A DNA stretch of 64,000 nt from Sphingopyxis sp. HIX (GCF_001468285.1 NZ_LNSB01000001.1:62001-126000); one strand, 5' to 3'; shown: positions 18,872 to 27,790, counted from the stretch's first letter. Translations and numbers: made by a program. Notes: generated by a model not told the origin, from the sequence alone.

Positions 18872-20506
18872 ATGACAATCAGGTCAACATTGCCATTGGC
18901 GCTTCCCCTTCATCGCCGCCGCTTCCTCGGCGGCGCGGCGGGGCTGGCGGCGGCTGTCACGGTGGGCCGAGCGAGGGCGATGGACGACTCAATGGAGCTG
19001 ATCGAGACGACGTCTGGCAAGGTGCGCGGGACCCGTGACCGCGGCGTCCGCATCTTCAAGGGCATTCCTTATGGTGAGCCGAAGGGCGGCGCGGCGCGCT
19101 TCCTGCCGCCGCAGCCCTTCAAGCCACGCGGTGCGGTGATCGAGGCCGCGGCCTATGGCCCGAGCTGCCCGCAACTCGGCGGGCGGGGATTGTCTGGCGC
19201 TGAAGACTGCCTGGTGCTCAACATCTGGACGCCGGCCACCGACCGGGCGAAGCGTCCGGTGATGGTCTATCTCCACGGCGGCGGTTTCCGCACCGGATCA
19301 GGGTCGCTTCCGATGAGCGACGGGACGCATCTCGCACTGACCGAAGATGTGGTTGTCGTCTCGCTAAACCACCGTATCGGCCCGCTCGGCTATCTCTATC
19401 TCGGCGATATCCTTGGCGGCGTTTACACATCGGGCAATGCTGGCAATCTCGACCTGATCCTCGCGCTACAATGGGTTAAGGACAATATTGCGGCCTTCGG
19501 CGGCGATCCGGGCAATGTCACCATCTTCGGCGTGTCGGGTGGCGGCAAGAAGATCAGCCATCTGCTTGCGATGCCCGCCGCGGAGGGCCTGTTCCATCGC
19601 GCGATCGTGATGAGCGGGGCGCTCTCGACCGCAATCGAGCAGCCTGCCGCGACGGCTTATACAGAACGCCTGCTAGCGAAGCTTGGTCTTGACTGCGCGC
19701 GGGCACGTGAATTGCTCACCATGCCCGCCGCGCCGATCCTCGAAGCCGTCGCGGCTCTGTCAAAGGCCGGGCAGGACCCCGAGGGCGGCTATGGCGGCGG
19801 CGGTGGCCCGCAACCGCTCGTCGACGGCGTGACCCTGCTCCAGCATCCCGGGGCGGCCGTCGCAGCGGGCGCGTCCGGGACGATCCCCACCATGATCGGC
19901 AGCACGCTCGACGAACCGATTGCCGGCTATCAAGGCCCCGAAGGCCTGAAGCAGCTCGAAACGATGACCCTGGCCGAAGTGCGCGCACGGCTCGCCGACG
20001 GTCCCTTCGTCAAGCTCGGTGATCGCACCGATGCGGTGCTCGCGCACTACCGCAAAATCTGGCCCGGCCTTTCGGCTGGCGCGCTGATGGTGCGTGTCGA
20101 GACCGCGGGCAGCTGGCGCTATCTCTCCAACAAGCTCGCCAATGCCAAGGCGTCGGCCAAGGCGGCGCCGACCTTTGTCTATGTGATGACCTATGCCGGC
20201 GGGACGACCGATGGCCCGCGTGGCGCGGGGCATGGGACCGACGTGCCGCTCGTCATGGGCAATTACGACAATCTCACCGAGATGAGCCGCACGCCGTGGT
20301 TTGCGGATTCGCCACAGGTTGCCGAGATGAGCCGGATCATGGGCCGCACCTGGGCCGGCTTTGCGCGCCATGGCAAACCCGACAATGAGCTGCTTCCGCA
20401 CTGGCCCGCCTACACCGCGAAAAAGCGCGAGACGATGCTGCTCGAGGTGAAGCCGCATGTCGTGGACAACCCGTTCCAAGACCGGGAAGCGATGGGAGCC
20501 CTCTGA
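18872..20506 (+). CDS. Type-B carboxylesterase (para-nitrobenzyl esterase family)
   Basis: The 544-residue protein is a COesterase-family enzyme. It shows the N-terminal 'TTSGKVRGTRDRGVRIFKGI', the oxyanion-hole region YLHGGGFRTGS and the nucleophile elbow GVSGG with Ser near residue 222; most family members have GESAG there. A twin-arginine motif HRRRFLGGAAG suggests Tat export. The ATG at 18872 follows GGGGAGG (18860-18866). It starts 49 bases after the receptor stop and overlaps the MFS gene by one base. Inferred: hydrolysis of a carboxylic ester taken up by the receptor, followed by transport of the products by the MFS protein. Confidence 0.85.
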   Translation: MTIRSTLPLALPLHRRRFLGGAAGLAAAVTVGRARAMDDSMELIETTSGKVRGTRDRGVRIFKGIPYGEPKGGAARFLPPQPFKPRGAVIEAAAYGPSCPQLGGRGLSGAEDCLVLNIWTPATDRAKRPVMVYLHGGGFRTGSGSLPMSDGTHLALTEDVVVVSLNHRIGPLGYLYLGDILGGVYTSGNAGNLDLILALQWVKDNIAAFGGDPGNVTIFGVSGGGKKISHLLAMPAAEGLFHRAIVMSGALSTAIEQPAATAYTERLLAKLGLDCARARELLTMPAAPILEAVAALSKAGQDPEGGYGGGGGPQPLVDGVTLLQHPGAAVAAGASGTIPTMIGSTLDEPIAGYQGPEGLKQLETMTLAEVRARLADGPFVKLGDRTDAVLAHYRKIWPGLSAGALMVRVETAGSWRYLSNKLANAKASAKAAPTFVYVMTYAGGTTDGPRGAGHGTDVPLVMGNYDNLTEMSRTPWFADSPQVAEMSRIMGRTWAGFARHGKPDNELLPHWPAYTAKKRETMLLEVKPHVVDNPFQDREAMGAL

Positions 20507-21900
20507 TGGCAAGCACGGCCGCGTCCGAGATCACGCCCGCTGCAGCCGCACCCGCGCGTCTCGATCGTCCCGGCCTCGCCTGGGCGTTGTTCGAGGGCGG
20601 GCGCATTCCTTACGTCGTGATGCTCGGCGTCGTCTTCATGCCCTATTTCGCGAAGACTGTCGTCGGCGACACAGTCGCGGGGCAGGCCGAGGTCGCGAAT
20701 TTCGCCAAATATGCGGGCTTCGCCGCCGCCTGCACTGCGCCGTTGCTCGGCGCGCTGCTCGACCAGCGCGGGCGCCGCAAGCCGTGGATCGTCGCCTTCA
20801 TGGCGATTCTCGTCGCTGTCGTCGCCTCGCTCTGGTTCGCAAAGCCCGGCGGCGCCGGGCTGCCGATCGCGGTGATCGTGACGCTGCTGGTGCTCGGCAA
20901 GCTCTTCTACACCTACACCGAGATGCTCCATAATTCGCTCCTCGCCGTCGCCGCATCGGGCGGGTCGATGGCGCGGCTCTCGGGCCTGTCGATCACCATT
21001 GGCTCGTCGAGCGGTTTCCTGTTCCTGATCTTCATCCTCCTCGCGCTCGTGCAGCCGGAGGTGCCGCTCTTCGGGCTCGACACCGCCAGCTTCCAGCATC
21101 TGCGAATTGTCCCAGTCATGGCGGCGCTGCTACTGATCGCGGCCAGCGTGCCGCTCCTGCTCTACGCGCGTGACTATCCGCCGACGAACAAGAGCTGGGG
21201 TGCGTCGTTCGGCGGCGCCTTCGCCTATCTTGGCGGGCTTGCGCAGCATCTGAAGGCACGGCCCAACGCCGCCAAATTCCTGCTCGCGCGGATGATCTAT
21301 GCCGACGGCATCACCGCCATCTCGATCTTCACCGGCGTGCTCGCGGCAGGAGTGATGGGGTGGAGCGCGACCGAGCTTCTTCTGCTCGGCATCGGCCAAC
21401 TGGCGGCGGCGGCGACCGGGGCCTTTTTTCTCGCGCGGCTCGACATGCGCATCGGGTCGAAACGGACGTTGCAGATCATGCTCAGCGGGATGATTCTAGC
21501 GCTGCTCATCATCGTCGGCACATCGCCCGACCGGATCTTCTTCGTGCCGCTCGACGGCAGCCCGCTCGCCTGGGACGGGCCGGTCTTTGCGCGCGTCACC
21601 GATATCGTCTTCCTCGTGCTACTTCTCACCATGACCGGGCTGACCTCGGGCACCACCGCGTCGAGCCGCGCGCTGCTCGCATCGCTCAGCCCCGCCAGCG
21701 AGGCGGGCGCCTATTTCGGCCTCTATGCGATGGCCGGCACCGTTACCGCCTGGCTCGCGCCACTCGCGATCGGCTGGGCGACCGCGGCCACTCAATCCCA
21801 ACAAGCCGGCTTCGTGCCGGTGATCGTCCTGCTGGCCATCGGGCTGGCGCTGCTCTCGACAGTAAAGCCGTCCGAGGCACCTCAGAAAGAAAATCCATGA
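20506..21900 (+). CDS. MFS transporter
   Basis: The 464-residue integral membrane protein has about 12 hydrophobic segments and the inter-helix motif DQRGRRKPW after the second segment. That motif is typical of the glycoside-pentoside-hexuronide/MFS group. The ATG overlaps the carboxylesterase stop (TGATG), and its own stop overlaps the next ATG (ATGA), so the three genes form one operon. It probably moves a hydrolysis product across the inner membrane. The direction and solute are not shown by the sequence. Confidence 0.85.
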   Translation: MASTAASEITPAAAAPARLDRPGLAWALFEGGRIPYVVMLGVVFMPYFAKTVVGDTVAGQAEVANFAKYAGFAAACTAPLLGALLDQRGRRKPWIVAFMAILVAVVASLWFAKPGGAGLPIAVIVTLLVLGKLFYTYTEMLHNSLLAVAASGGSMARLSGLSITIGSSSGFLFLIFILLALVQPEVPLFGLDTASFQHLRIVPVMAALLLIAASVPLLLYARDYPPTNKSWGASFGGAFAYLGGLAQHLKARPNAAKFLLARMIYADGITAISIFTGVLAAGVMGWSATELLLLGIGQLAAAATGAFFLARLDMRIGSKRTLQIMLSGMILALLIIVGTSPDRIFFVPLDGSPLAWDGPVFARVTDIVFLVLLLTMTGLTSGTTASSRALLASLSPASEAGAYFGLYAMAGTVTAWLAPLAIGWATAATQSQQAGFVPVIVLLAIGLALLSTVKPSEAPQKENP

Positions 21901-22730
21901 ATATCGAGCGCCCGCTTCAGGAGCAGAAGAGCATGACCGACGCCAGGGAGAGGGCGTTCAGCGACATCGTGCCGATCGTCGAGCCCAAGCCCAAGCCGCG
22001 CAGCGTCGGGCTCACCGAAATCCGCTCGCCCGCCTATTCGCTCCACCAGCTGACGGGGATCGTCGAGGGGCTCGGCGACTTCATCGACAGCGTCAAATGG
22101 ACCTGCGGCACCCAGCGCCTATTGAGCCGCGATACCGTGAAGGAGATCAACGCCTATCTCCACGCCAATCAGATCGAGGTGTCGACCGGCGGGCTGATCG
22201 AAACTGTGCTGCCCCTGGGCGAGGTCGCGGTCCACCGCTATCTCGAACAGTCGAAGGAACTCGGCTTCGACATCGTCGAGCTGTCGTCGGCGCTCGTCTC
22301 GATCTCGGTGCAGGACAAGGCGCGGCTGGTGAAGGCGGTCAACGCGCTCGGCATGAAGGCCAAGCCTGAGATCACCGGATGGAGCCCCGGCGACCGCGGC
22401 AAGGTCAGCGCCGAGAAGATGATCCGCGAGGCCGAGGCGATGGTCGAAGCCGGCGCCTGGACGATCATGATCGAAGAGGACGGCCTCTTCTCGAGCGGCA
22501 ACAGCGCCAACGACGAAAGCGACTGGAACCGCGACGCCGTGTGGCGCATCGCTTCCCGCCTGCCCGAGGAAATGCTCTATTGGGAGGCCAGCTCAGTGAC
22601 GATCATCCGCTGGCTGCTCAACAGCTTCGGCTCGGACGTCAATATCTTCGCCGGTGCCGAGGATCTCGGCTATATCGCCGCCTTCCGTTCGGGCACTTTC
22701 GCGATGAATATTGCGGCGTTCAACGGCTGA
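21897..22730 (+). CDS. Phosphosulfolactate synthase-family protein (ComA-like)
   Basis: The 277-residue protein resembles the PSL synthase family, a TIM-barrel enzyme that adds sulfite to phosphoenolpyruvate to give phosphosulfolactate. Recognisable segments are 'GLGDFIDSVKWTCGTQRLL', 'STGGLIETVL', FDIVELSSAL, 'EAGAWTIMIEEDGLF' and 'LYWEASSVTIIRWLLNSFG'. The start is the ATG overlapping the MFS stop (ATGA); an internal ATG at 21933 preceded by CAGGAG is an alternative. No other coenzyme M gene (ComB, ComC, ComD/E or the bacterial Xcb enzymes) is seen nearby. Its place behind an esterase and transporter suggests a role in handling a substrate fragment, or making a sulfonate. The exact reaction is uncertain. 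Confidence 0.75.
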   Translation: MNIERPLQEQKSMTDARERAFSDIVPIVEPKPKPRSVGLTEIRSPAYSLHQLTGIVEGLGDFIDSVKWTCGTQRLLSRDTVKEINAYLHANQIEVSTGGLIETVLPLGEVAVHRYLEQSKELGFDIVELSSALVSISVQDKARLVKAVNALGMKAKPEITGWSPGDRGKVSAEKMIREAEAMVEAGAWTIMIEEDGLFSSGNSANDESDWNRDAVWRIASRLPEEMLYWEASSVTIIRWLLNSFGSDVNIFAGAEDLGYIAAFRSGTFAMNIAAFNG

Positions 22731-22826
22731 ATAGAGGGGAACAAGCCCGCCAGTTTCAAGGTGAGAATTTGGCGGGATGCGGGACCCAGAATAGCGCGAG
22801 GGAAACCCGATCCGTCGCGCCATTGG

Positions 22827-22910
22827 GTTTACACCATATCGCTAAGTCTTTGATTTATAATCAGTCGATTTCTCGATAGTTTACACAAAAATCGATGAAT
22901 TTCCGCTGAT
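22827..22910. repeat. AT-rich putative attachment-site arm with GTTTACAC direct repeats
   Basis: The stretch directly adjoining the truncated tRNA-Gly is AT-rich in an otherwise GC-rich genome. It holds two direct copies of GTTTACAC (22827-22834 and 22879-22886), 52 bases apart. Short repeats beside a tRNA-derived core fit integrase arm-binding sites. No integrase gene is in the window. Confidence 0.35.
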
Positions 22911-22956
22911 GTCGTAAGCTTGGGAAGCTTCTGCTCTACCATTGAGCTACACCCGC
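22911..22956 (-). pseudogene. Truncated tRNA-Gly(CCC), 5' portion only
   Basis: On the minus strand 22956 to 22911 gives the acceptor 5' strand (GCGGGTG), the D-arm (GCTCAATGGTAGAGC), the anticodon arm with CCC in TTCCCAA, and part of the variable region (ACGAC). The T-arm and acceptor 3' strand are missing; the following bases do not pair with the 5' strand. This cannot be a functional tRNA. A tRNA cut at one point next to an AT-rich segment marks an integration or deletion boundary. Confidence 0.8.
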
Positions 22957-22969
22957 AATCCGCGGAAAA

Positions 22970-23044
22970 TGGTGCCGCTTCAGGACTCGAACCTGTGGCA
23001 CCATCATTACGAATGATGTGCTCTACCAACTGAGCTAAAGCGGC
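22970..23044 (-). tRNA. tRNA-Thr(CGT), one base short in the T-stem
   Basis: Reading 23044 to 22970 gives acceptor GCCGCTT, D-arm GCTCAGTTGGTAGAGC, anticodon loop TTCGTAA (anticodon CGT, Thr), T-loop TTCGAGT and an encoded CCA (22972-22970). The T-stem is ACAGG on one side but only CCTG before the acceptor AAGCGGC, so one base is missing and the gene is 75 instead of 76 bases with CCA. Other parts pair normally. It may work with a four-pair T-stem, be a degraded copy, or reflect a sequencing error. Confidence 0.8.
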
Positions 23045-23112
23045 AACGAGGGGCGCCTCTAACAGCGACGCCCCGCGAACACAAGCGCCCGAACGCGGCG
23101 CGCGCCAGATTC

Positions 23113-24546
23113 CTAAGCGGGCGCGGACGCCTTCTTTCGCCGCACGATCGTCTGCGCATTGGTATATTCGAGCAGGCCTTCGAGCCCGCCCTCGACCCCG
23201 ACGCCCGACTGCTTCATCCCGCCGAAGGCCGCGGTGGGCGACAGGTGCTGGGTTTCGTTGACCCAGACGGTGCCGCTCGCGATCCGCTGGGCGATTTCGA
23301 ACGCCTTGTCCTCGTCCTGCCCCCACACCGACCCGCCGAGGCCATAATCGGTGGCATTGGCGCGCGCGACGACATCGTCGAGATCGTCGAACTTCAGCAG
23401 CGGCAGCACCGGGCCGAACTGCTCCTCCTGCACGATGCGGCTGTCCTCGGGCGGGTTGTCGAGGATGGTGACCGGGATGAAATAGCCCGGCACATCGGCC
23501 GCTTCGCCCCCGAGGAGGAACTTGTATCCCTTGTCCCTGGCGTCCGCGATGAGCTCGAGCACGCGGCGGTATTGCGCTTCGTTGTTGATCGGGCCGATCT
23601 GCGTGCCCTGCTCGGAGCCGTCGCCGACCTTCACCGTCTTGGCATAGACGACGAGCGCTTCCTTCAGCGGTTCGTAGATGTCCTTGTGCACATACATGCG
23701 CTTGGTCGCGATGCAGATCTGGCCGTTGTTGCGGAAGGCGGCCCAGAAGAGCTCCTCGGCGACCTTTTCGACGTCGACGTCGGGCATCACGATCGCGGCG
23801 TCGTTGCCGCCGAGTTCGAGCGTCACGCGCTTGAGCGTCGGCGCCGCCGATTCCATCACGCGCCGCCCGGTCGCGGTCGACCCGGTGAAGCTGATCTTGT
23901 CGAAGCCGGGGTGCGCGGTCATCCACGGCCCCAGCGTGTCGCCGCCGGTGACGATGTTGAGCACGCCCGGCGGCAGCATGTCCTTGACCAGCTCGCCGAA
24001 CTTCAAGGTCGCGAGCGGGGTGAAGGGCGAGGGTTTGAGCACCATCGTGTTCCCCGCGAGCAGCGCCGGGCCGACCTTGAACATCGCCAGGATCATCGGG
24101 AAATTCCACGGTGCGATCGCGCCGACGACGCCGAGCGGCACGTGCCGCGTCTCGCTGTAGCGATCGTCGCTGTCCTCGTTGACCGTCACCGGCAGGTCGA
24201 GGCTCGCGGCGCCCATCAGCCAATAGCCCGCGCCCATGATCTCGCCCTCGGCCTCGGCGTGCGGCTTGCCCTGTTCGGCGGTGAGCAGGCGCTTGAAGGC
24301 GTCGGCGTGGGCCATGACCGCCTGCCCCATCGCGACGAGCGCCGCCTTGCGCTCGGCGATCGGGGTCGCGGCCCAGCCCGGAAAGGCGGCGCGCGCCGCG
24401 GCGATCGCGCGGTCGAGATCCTCGGGCGTCGCATCGGGCGCGCTGCCGATCGCCTGTTCGGTCGCGGGATTGAGCACCTCGAAACTTGCGCTGCCGCCAT
24501 CGAGCCGGCCGTCGATCAGCATCGCATAGTCGCGGTCGAAATCCAT
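23113..24546 (-). CDS. NAD(P)-dependent aldehyde dehydrogenase
   Basis: The 477-residue enzyme oxidises an aldehyde to its acid. It has the cofactor-side motif PWNFPMILAMFK, FTGSTATGRRVM, the general-base Glu in LELGGND (about residue 241) and the catalytic Cys in GQICIA (about residue 276). The ATG at 24546 follows GAGGAGA. It is the last gene of the minus-strand operon receptor-P450-AraC-ADH-ALDH, 11 bases after the alcohol dehydrogenase. Known: succinate-semialdehyde, vanillin and terpene aldehyde dehydrogenases all share this fold. The context suggests it oxidises the aldehyde made by the neighbouring alcohol dehydrogenase. Confidence 0.9.
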   Translation of the reverse strand: MDFDRDYAMLIDGRLDGGSASFEVLNPATEQAIGSAPDATPEDLDRAIAAARAAFPGWAATPIAERKAALVAMGQAVMAHADAFKRLLTAEQGKPHAEAEGEIMGAGYWLMGAASLDLPVTVNEDSDDRYSETRHVPLGVVGAIAPWNFPMILAMFKVGPALLAGNTMVLKPSPFTPLATLKFGELVKDMLPPGVLNIVTGGDTLGPWMTAHPGFDKISFTGSTATGRRVMESAAPTLKRVTLELGGNDAAIVMPDVDVEKVAEELFWAAFRNNGQICIATKRMYVHKDIYEPLKEALVVYAKTVKVGDGSEQGTQIGPINNEAQYRRVLELIADARDKGYKFLLGGEAADVPGYFIPVTILDNPPEDSRIVQEEQFGPVLPLLKFDDLDDVVARANATDYGLGGSVWGQDEDKAFEIAQRIASGTVWVNETQHLSPTAAFGGMKQSGVGVEGGLEGLLEYTNAQTIVRRKKASAPA

Positions 24547-24557
24547 ATTTCGTCTCC

Positions 24558-25670
24558 TCAGGGTATCAGCACGACCTTGATGCATTCGCCGCGCGCCTGC
24601 GCCGCCAGCGCCTCGTTGATCTCGGCGAGCGGGAAGGTCCGGATCAGCCGGTCGAAGGGAAAGCGCCCCGCGGCGTGATGCGCGATCAGTTCGGGGATGA
24701 ACGCCTGCGGGTCGCTGTCGCCCTCGATGATCCCGATAATGCGGTGCCCGGGGGTCATCAGCGCGGCGATGTTGACGCTGAGCGCCGCCTCGCGTTTCGA
24801 CGGCACCCCGACGAGCCCGATCGCACCGCGGCTGCCGAGCGCGGCGAGCCCCGCCTCGATCACCGGCACGACGCCGCTGGTATCGAAGGCGAAGTCGAGC
24901 CCCGCGGGCACGATCGCGCGCAAGGCTTCGCTCAGATTCTCCACCGGGCCGGGGTCGATGACATGCGTCGCACCGAGTTCCAGCGCGATGTCGCGCCGCG
25001 CCGCGACCGGCTCGACCAGCACGATCGTCGAACAGCCCTGGATCACCGCACCCATCACCGCCGCGAGCCCGACCGGCCCGCCGCCGAAGATCGCGATGCT
25101 CGACCCCGCGGGGCAGGCGAGCGAGTTCATCACCCCGCCCGCTCCGGTCTGGAAGCCGCAGCCGAGCGGCCCGAGCAGTTCGAGCGCGACCTGCGACGTA
25201 TCGACCTTCACCACATTGCGCGCGCGCGTGACGGTGAGCGCCGAAAAGGACGACTGGCCGAAGAAATGCGAGGTTACCCGCTCGCCCCCCTTCGCATAGG
25301 CGGTCGACCCGTCGTCGAGCCGCATGCCGGCATAGTTCAGCGGCACGAAGCTCTGGCAATAGCTCGGCAGATGTTCGTCGCAGCGCGGGCAGGCGCCGCA
25401 GCTTGAGAAGCCGACCACGACTTCGTCGCCGACCGCGAGTCCCTCGACGCCCTCGCCGACCGCCTCGATCACCCCGGCGCCCTCGTGGCCGAGCACGCCG
25501 GGCAGCGCGAAGGGGGCGAACTGGTCACGAAAGATCAGGTCGGTGTGACAGAGGCCGACGCCGGCGATACGCACCCGTACTTCGCCCGCGCGCGGCGTTT
25601 CGACCTCGATCATCTCCACCGAGAAATCGCTGCCGGGTTGGCGCACCACGGCCGCCATCGCTTTTGTCAT
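24558..25670 (-). CDS. Zinc-dependent alcohol dehydrogenase (aryl/allyl alcohol type)
   Basis: The 370-residue medium-chain dehydrogenase has the catalytic zinc ligands in 'GVGLCHTD' and GHEGAG, a structural-zinc cluster beginning CGACPRC, and the nucleotide-binding GGGPVGLAAVMGA. The overall pattern is that of benzyl-alcohol and geraniol dehydrogenases. The ATG at 25670 follows GGAGAAGG at ideal spacing. It lies 12 bases after the AraC gene and 11 before the aldehyde dehydrogenase, so it belongs to one operon. Inferred: it oxidises the alcohol formed by the P450 using NAD+. The substrate is not determinable from sequence. Confidence 0.9.
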   Translation of the reverse strand: MTKAMAAVVRQPGSDFSVEMIEVETPRAGEVRVRIAGVGLCHTDLIFRDQFAPFALPGVLGHEGAGVIEAVGEGVEGLAVGDEVVVGFSSCGACPRCDEHLPSYCQSFVPLNYAGMRLDDGSTAYAKGGERVTSHFFGQSSFSALTVTRARNVVKVDTSQVALELLGPLGCGFQTGAGGVMNSLACPAGSSIAIFGGGPVGLAAVMGAVIQGCSTIVLVEPVAARRDIALELGATHVIDPGPVENLSEALRAIVPAGLDFAFDTSGVVPVIEAGLAALGSRGAIGLVGVPSKREAALSVNIAALMTPGHRIIGIIEGDSDPQAFIPELIAHHAAGRFPFDRLIRTFPLAEINEALAAQARGECIKVVLIP

Positions 25671-25682
25671 GTCCTTCTCCGT

Positions 25683-26567
25683 TCAGTAAAGCCCGCGCCG
25701 TTCCTGCTGGCGATAATCGCTCGGCGCCATGCCGAACCAGGCGCGAAAGGCGCGGCTGAAATGGCTCTGGCTGGTAAAGCCGGTCGCCTCGGACAAAGCG
25801 GCGAGGCTGAGGTCGGTCTGAACGAGCATCTGCTGCGCGCGGTCGAGCCGCGCCTTCATCACATATTGGTGCGGCGAGATGCCCGTCGCCTTCTTGAACA
25901 GGCGGCAGAAATGCGACGGCGTGACCCCCGCGACCGCGGCCATCGCCTCCAGGCTATGCTCTTCGGCGGGGTTGGCGAGCACCGCGTTCATGATCTTGTG
26001 GAGGCGGTAGGCCGAGAAATCCGAGACCGGGATTTCGGTCGGGTTGCCGTGCGCGGGCGGGCCCGAGAGGATGTGGGCTTTGAGCGCGCCCACCATCGCC
26101 GCGACATAGGCGGTGCGTTCCTCGGCCTGCGGCGCATAGAGTTCGGACAGGATCTGGCGCGTCAGCGCAACGCCCAGTGGATCGGCGAAAGCGAAGCGCA
26201 TCTTGCTGAACTGTTCGGCGTGCGGCTGCCCCGCGAGCACGTCCGATGACATCGACAGCGTGACGACGTCGAGCTCGCCGTCGACCAGCCAGCCGGTCGG
26301 CTGCCCCGCGGGGACGATCGTCGCGCAGCCGGGGATCGAGCTCGTCTCGGTCCAGCCGTCGCGGTCCCAGGTCTTGACCTGCGGTTTGCCCGCGACATGG
26401 ACGGTGAAGATCGGCTGCGGCAGCGCGGGCAGGGTGTAGCTGCCGACGAACTGGCGCCAGCGGCAGAGCGACCAGCCGTCGCCGATCGACCCCATCTCGA
26501 CGTCGGGGGCGCGGCCCAGCACGTCGCAGATGATCGCCTTGTTGTCCCAGATGCTCTCGGTCTGCAT
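25683..26567 (-). CDS. AraC-family transcriptional regulator
   Basis: The 294-residue protein has a cupin-like N-terminal sensor domain and a C-terminal double helix-turn-helix: first 'LEAMAAVAGVTPSHFCRLFK', second 'SLAALSEATGFTSQSHFSRA'. The ATG at 26567 follows GAGGAAG. It lies within the operon, 9 bases after the P450 stop and 12 before the alcohol dehydrogenase, so it would be induced together with its targets. Known: many AraC proteins of catabolic operons activate with the pathway substrate as ligand. Confidence 0.9.
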   Translation of the reverse strand: MQTESIWDNKAIICDVLGRAPDVEMGSIGDGWSLCRWRQFVGSYTLPALPQPIFTVHVAGKPQVKTWDRDGWTETSSIPGCATIVPAGQPTGWLVDGELDVVTLSMSSDVLAGQPHAEQFSKMRFAFADPLGVALTRQILSELYAPQAEERTAYVAAMVGALKAHILSGPPAHGNPTEIPVSDFSAYRLHKIMNAVLANPAEEHSLEAMAAVAGVTPSHFCRLFKKATGISPHQYVMKARLDRAQQMLVQTDLSLAALSEATGFTSQSHFSRAFRAWFGMAPSDYRQQERRGLY

Positions 26568-26576
26568 TCTTCTTCC

Positions 26577-27788
26577 TCAGGCCACCAGCCTGACCTCGAG
26601 CCGCTTGAAGCCGTTGATGAAGTTCGACCGCACGCGGACCGGCTCTCCCATGATCTCTATCCGCCGAACATGGCGCGCCATGGTGGCAAAGGCGAGTCGC
26701 AATTGCATCTCGGCGAGCCGCGATCCGACGCAGACATGCACCCCCGCGCCGAACGCCAGATGCTGGCGGATCGGGCGCGCAATGTCGAAGGCGTCAGGAT
26801 TTTCGAACACCGCGGGATCGCGGTTGCCCGCGGGGTAGAAGACGACGACCTTGTCGCCCTTGCGGATCGCCTGCCCGCCCAGCTCGGTATCGCGCGTCGC
26901 GGTGCGGCGCATATGGATCACCGGGCTCGCGTGGCGCACCATCTCCTTGACCGCATTCGGCAGCAGGGCGGCGTCGGCGCGGATCGCATCCCATTGCTCG
27001 GGGTTGGCCGCGAAGGCGATCAGGCTGTGGTTGATCGAATTGCGCGTCGTCTCGTTGCCGCCGACGAGCGCGAGGATGAGGTTGCCGATAAAGTCGCCGA
27101 GCGGGACGGGCTGGCCATGGATTTCCGTGTTCGCGAGCAACGAAGCAATGTCGGGGCCGGGATTGGCGCGGCGTTCCTCGAACAGGGCCGAAGCAAAGGC
27201 GATGAACTCGCCCATCACCGCCGCCATCGCTTCGGGCGACTGGCGGAAATCGGGGTCGTCCTCGCCGACGAAGGCGTCGGTCCAGCGGTGCAGATCGTGC
27301 CACATCTCCGCTGGCACGCCGAGCAGTTCGGCGAGCGTCAGCAGCGGCAGGGGCACGGTGAGGAGCGGCAGGATGCTCACCGTCTCGTTCAGCGGCACCT
27401 CTGAAAACAGCCGCTCGACGCGTTCGGCGATTCGCGCCTCGATCCCTTCGAGACGCGCGGGCGAGAGCGCGGGCATCACGAATTTGCGGTACTGCGTGTG
27501 CGTCGGCGGATCGCGCGAGATGAAGGGGATGCCGATCGCCGATTCGCCCGCGCCGGTCAGCCCAACCTCATTTTCGTTGAAGATGCGGTGCCCGCCATTT
27601 TCGTGCGCCGACGAAAAGAGATCGGCCTGCCGCGATACCAGGTTGATCTCCTCGAACCCCAGCACCGCCCAGAAGCCCGCGCCATCGCTCTCGGGGTTCC
27701 AGTGGACCGGGCCCGCGGCGCGCAAGGCCGCGAGCTCGGCATAGGGCATGCCGCCGACGTAGAGATCGGGGTCCTTCAGGTCGGTCAT
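26577..27788 (-). CDS. Cytochrome P450
   Basis: The 403-residue soluble bacterial P450 carries the I-helix oxygen-activation motif GGNETTRN (about residue 241) and the haem-ligand loop FGAGVHVCVG, with the proximal Cys near residue 350. It hydroxylates an organic substrate with electrons from a ferredoxin and reductase, neither of which is encoded next to it. The start is the ATG at 27788, 2 bases after the receptor stop, so it probably depends on translational coupling; no good ribosome binding site is seen. The operon suggests terminal hydroxylation followed by stepwise oxidation to an acid. Confidence 0.92.
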   Translation of the reverse strand: MTDLKDPDLYVGGMPYAELAALRAAGPVHWNPESDGAGFWAVLGFEEINLVSRQADLFSSAHENGGHRIFNENEVGLTGAGESAIGIPFISRDPPTHTQYRKFVMPALSPARLEGIEARIAERVERLFSEVPLNETVSILPLLTVPLPLLTLAELLGVPAEMWHDLHRWTDAFVGEDDPDFRQSPEAMAAVMGEFIAFASALFEERRANPGPDIASLLANTEIHGQPVPLGDFIGNLILALVGGNETTRNSINHSLIAFAANPEQWDAIRADAALLPNAVKEMVRHASPVIHMRRTATRDTELGGQAIRKGDKVVVFYPAGNRDPAVFENPDAFDIARPIRQHLAFGAGVHVCVGSRLAEMQLRLAFATMARHVRRIEIMGEPVRVRSNFINGFKRLEVRLVA

Positions 27789-27790
27789 CG

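Noticed and set aside
22829..25359. Long minus-strand frames running through the tRNA and aldehyde dehydrogenase region
   Set aside because: They cross tRNA sequence or lie out of frame with the clear dehydrogenases; the true starts at 24546 and 25670 have good ribosome binding sites.
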